Positions 61,456-61,612 of a stretch of DNA of 61,612 nucleotides are shown here, in pieces. The notes below the pieces were generated by a model that was given only the letters and a program-made list of their open reading frames with translations, had not been told where the DNA came from and made no database searches. The number at the start of each line of letters is the position of its first letter. The first letter of the stretch is position 1. The position numbers were made by a program, and so were the translations under genes. The stretch comes from Paenibacillus aceris (lineage in GTDB: Bacteria; Bacillota; Bacilli; Paenibacillales; NBRC-103111), in contig NZ_JAGGKV010000032.1 in assembly GCF_017874035.1 (NCBI RefSeq), positions 1-61,612 on the forward strand. Reading direction: 5' to 3'.

Positions 61456-61485
61456 TTGCAATTGATGGACGAGCTGTGGTATATT
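61456..61485 (+). promoter_or_regulatory. rrn promoter P3
   Basis: TTGCAA (61456-61461), 18-bp spacer, TATATT (61480-61485), then CTCGCTGCTTCGG. This is the strongest of the three by sequence. Confidence 0.7.
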
Positions 61486-61612
61486 ACTTCTCGCTGCTTC
61501 GGTAACGCGGCGGTGAACGAAAGAAATTGATCTTTGAAAACTGAACAACGAGTGAGTAAAGCACAGTCGAGCAATCGACTATAAATGAGATTGAAAAATC
61601 TCGCTAGCAAGT
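61486..61612 (+). other. rRNA operon leader (upstream of 16S)
   Basis: It contains TGATCTTTGAAAACTGAAC (61529-61547), the usual Bacillales leader/antitermination sequence, and two processing hairpins (AGTCGAGCAATCGACT and GAGATTGAAAAATCTC). The 16S gene itself begins beyond the window. Confidence 0.8.

Overview
The window reads as a piece of a Paenibacillus-like (Bacillales, Paenibacillaceae) chromosome. The reasons are strong AGGAGG-type ribosome binding sites, frequent TTG/GTG starts, several YesM/YesN-type sensor pairs, ABC sugar operons without their own ATPase, an SLH-anchored surface enzyme, CsoR/CopZ copper control and CcpA-type cre sites. The genus is an inference; no 16S gene body is present. 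The window starts in the 3' end of a 5S rRNA followed by six tRNAs. It ends in the promoter and leader region of another rRNA operon in the same orientation, so it spans almost exactly the interval between two rrn operons.

Layout. 0.7-8.2 kb: a DUF1697 gene, then a compact four-gene unit with its own promoter and terminator (HD-GYP phosphodiesterase, REC-GGDEF cyclase, soluble GAF-GAF histidine kinase, acetolactate-synthase-like TPP enzyme), then an aldo/keto reductase. 8.5-17.2 kb: class A PBP, a secreted protein with a charged tail, a 42-codon ORF, an HprK-like kinase with a cre-like site upstream, a zinc-ribbon protein, a 56-codon ORF, and a MoxR-DUF58-DUF4129 operon. 17.4-27.6 kb: a three-part sugar-sensing system (YesN regulator, YesM kinase, lipoprotein) next to mglBAC and a chemoreceptor. 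27.7-30.1 kb: a D-amino-acid operon (PAS/HTH regulator, PLP enzyme, RidA). 30.2-39.0 kb: a second YesM/YesN pair with a sugar ABC transporter (binding protein and two permeases), a Gfo/Idh/MocA dehydrogenase and a sugar isomerase.

39.0-39.7 kb is a gene-free stretch of GATGAA-type repeats followed by several copies of a short palindromic repeat. 39.7-45.4 kb: a fatty-acid operon (acyl-CoA ligase, thioesterase, dienoyl-CoA-reductase-type SDR), a Cof-type HAD phosphatase, an AlkD-type glycosylase and an AraC regulator. 45.4-48.8 kb: a secreted PL11 rhamnogalacturonan lyase, probably cre-controlled, and adenosine deaminase. 49.1-52.9 kb: the copper regulon, with two near-identical CsoR-type promoters driving copA and csoR-copZ-SDR. 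52.9-61.2 kb: MscL with a zinc-ribbon tail, HisC, a hybrid histidine kinase, an SLH-5'-nucleotidase, two small hypothetical proteins, a 42-bp degenerate tandem repeat and a VOC protein.

The best candidate for an undescribed system is the c-di-GMP/kinase/TPP-enzyme unit at 1.6-7.2 kb. The mgl three-component sensor and the repeat cluster at 39 kb come next. Most other genes are recognisable family members whose exact substrates cannot be read from sequence alone.
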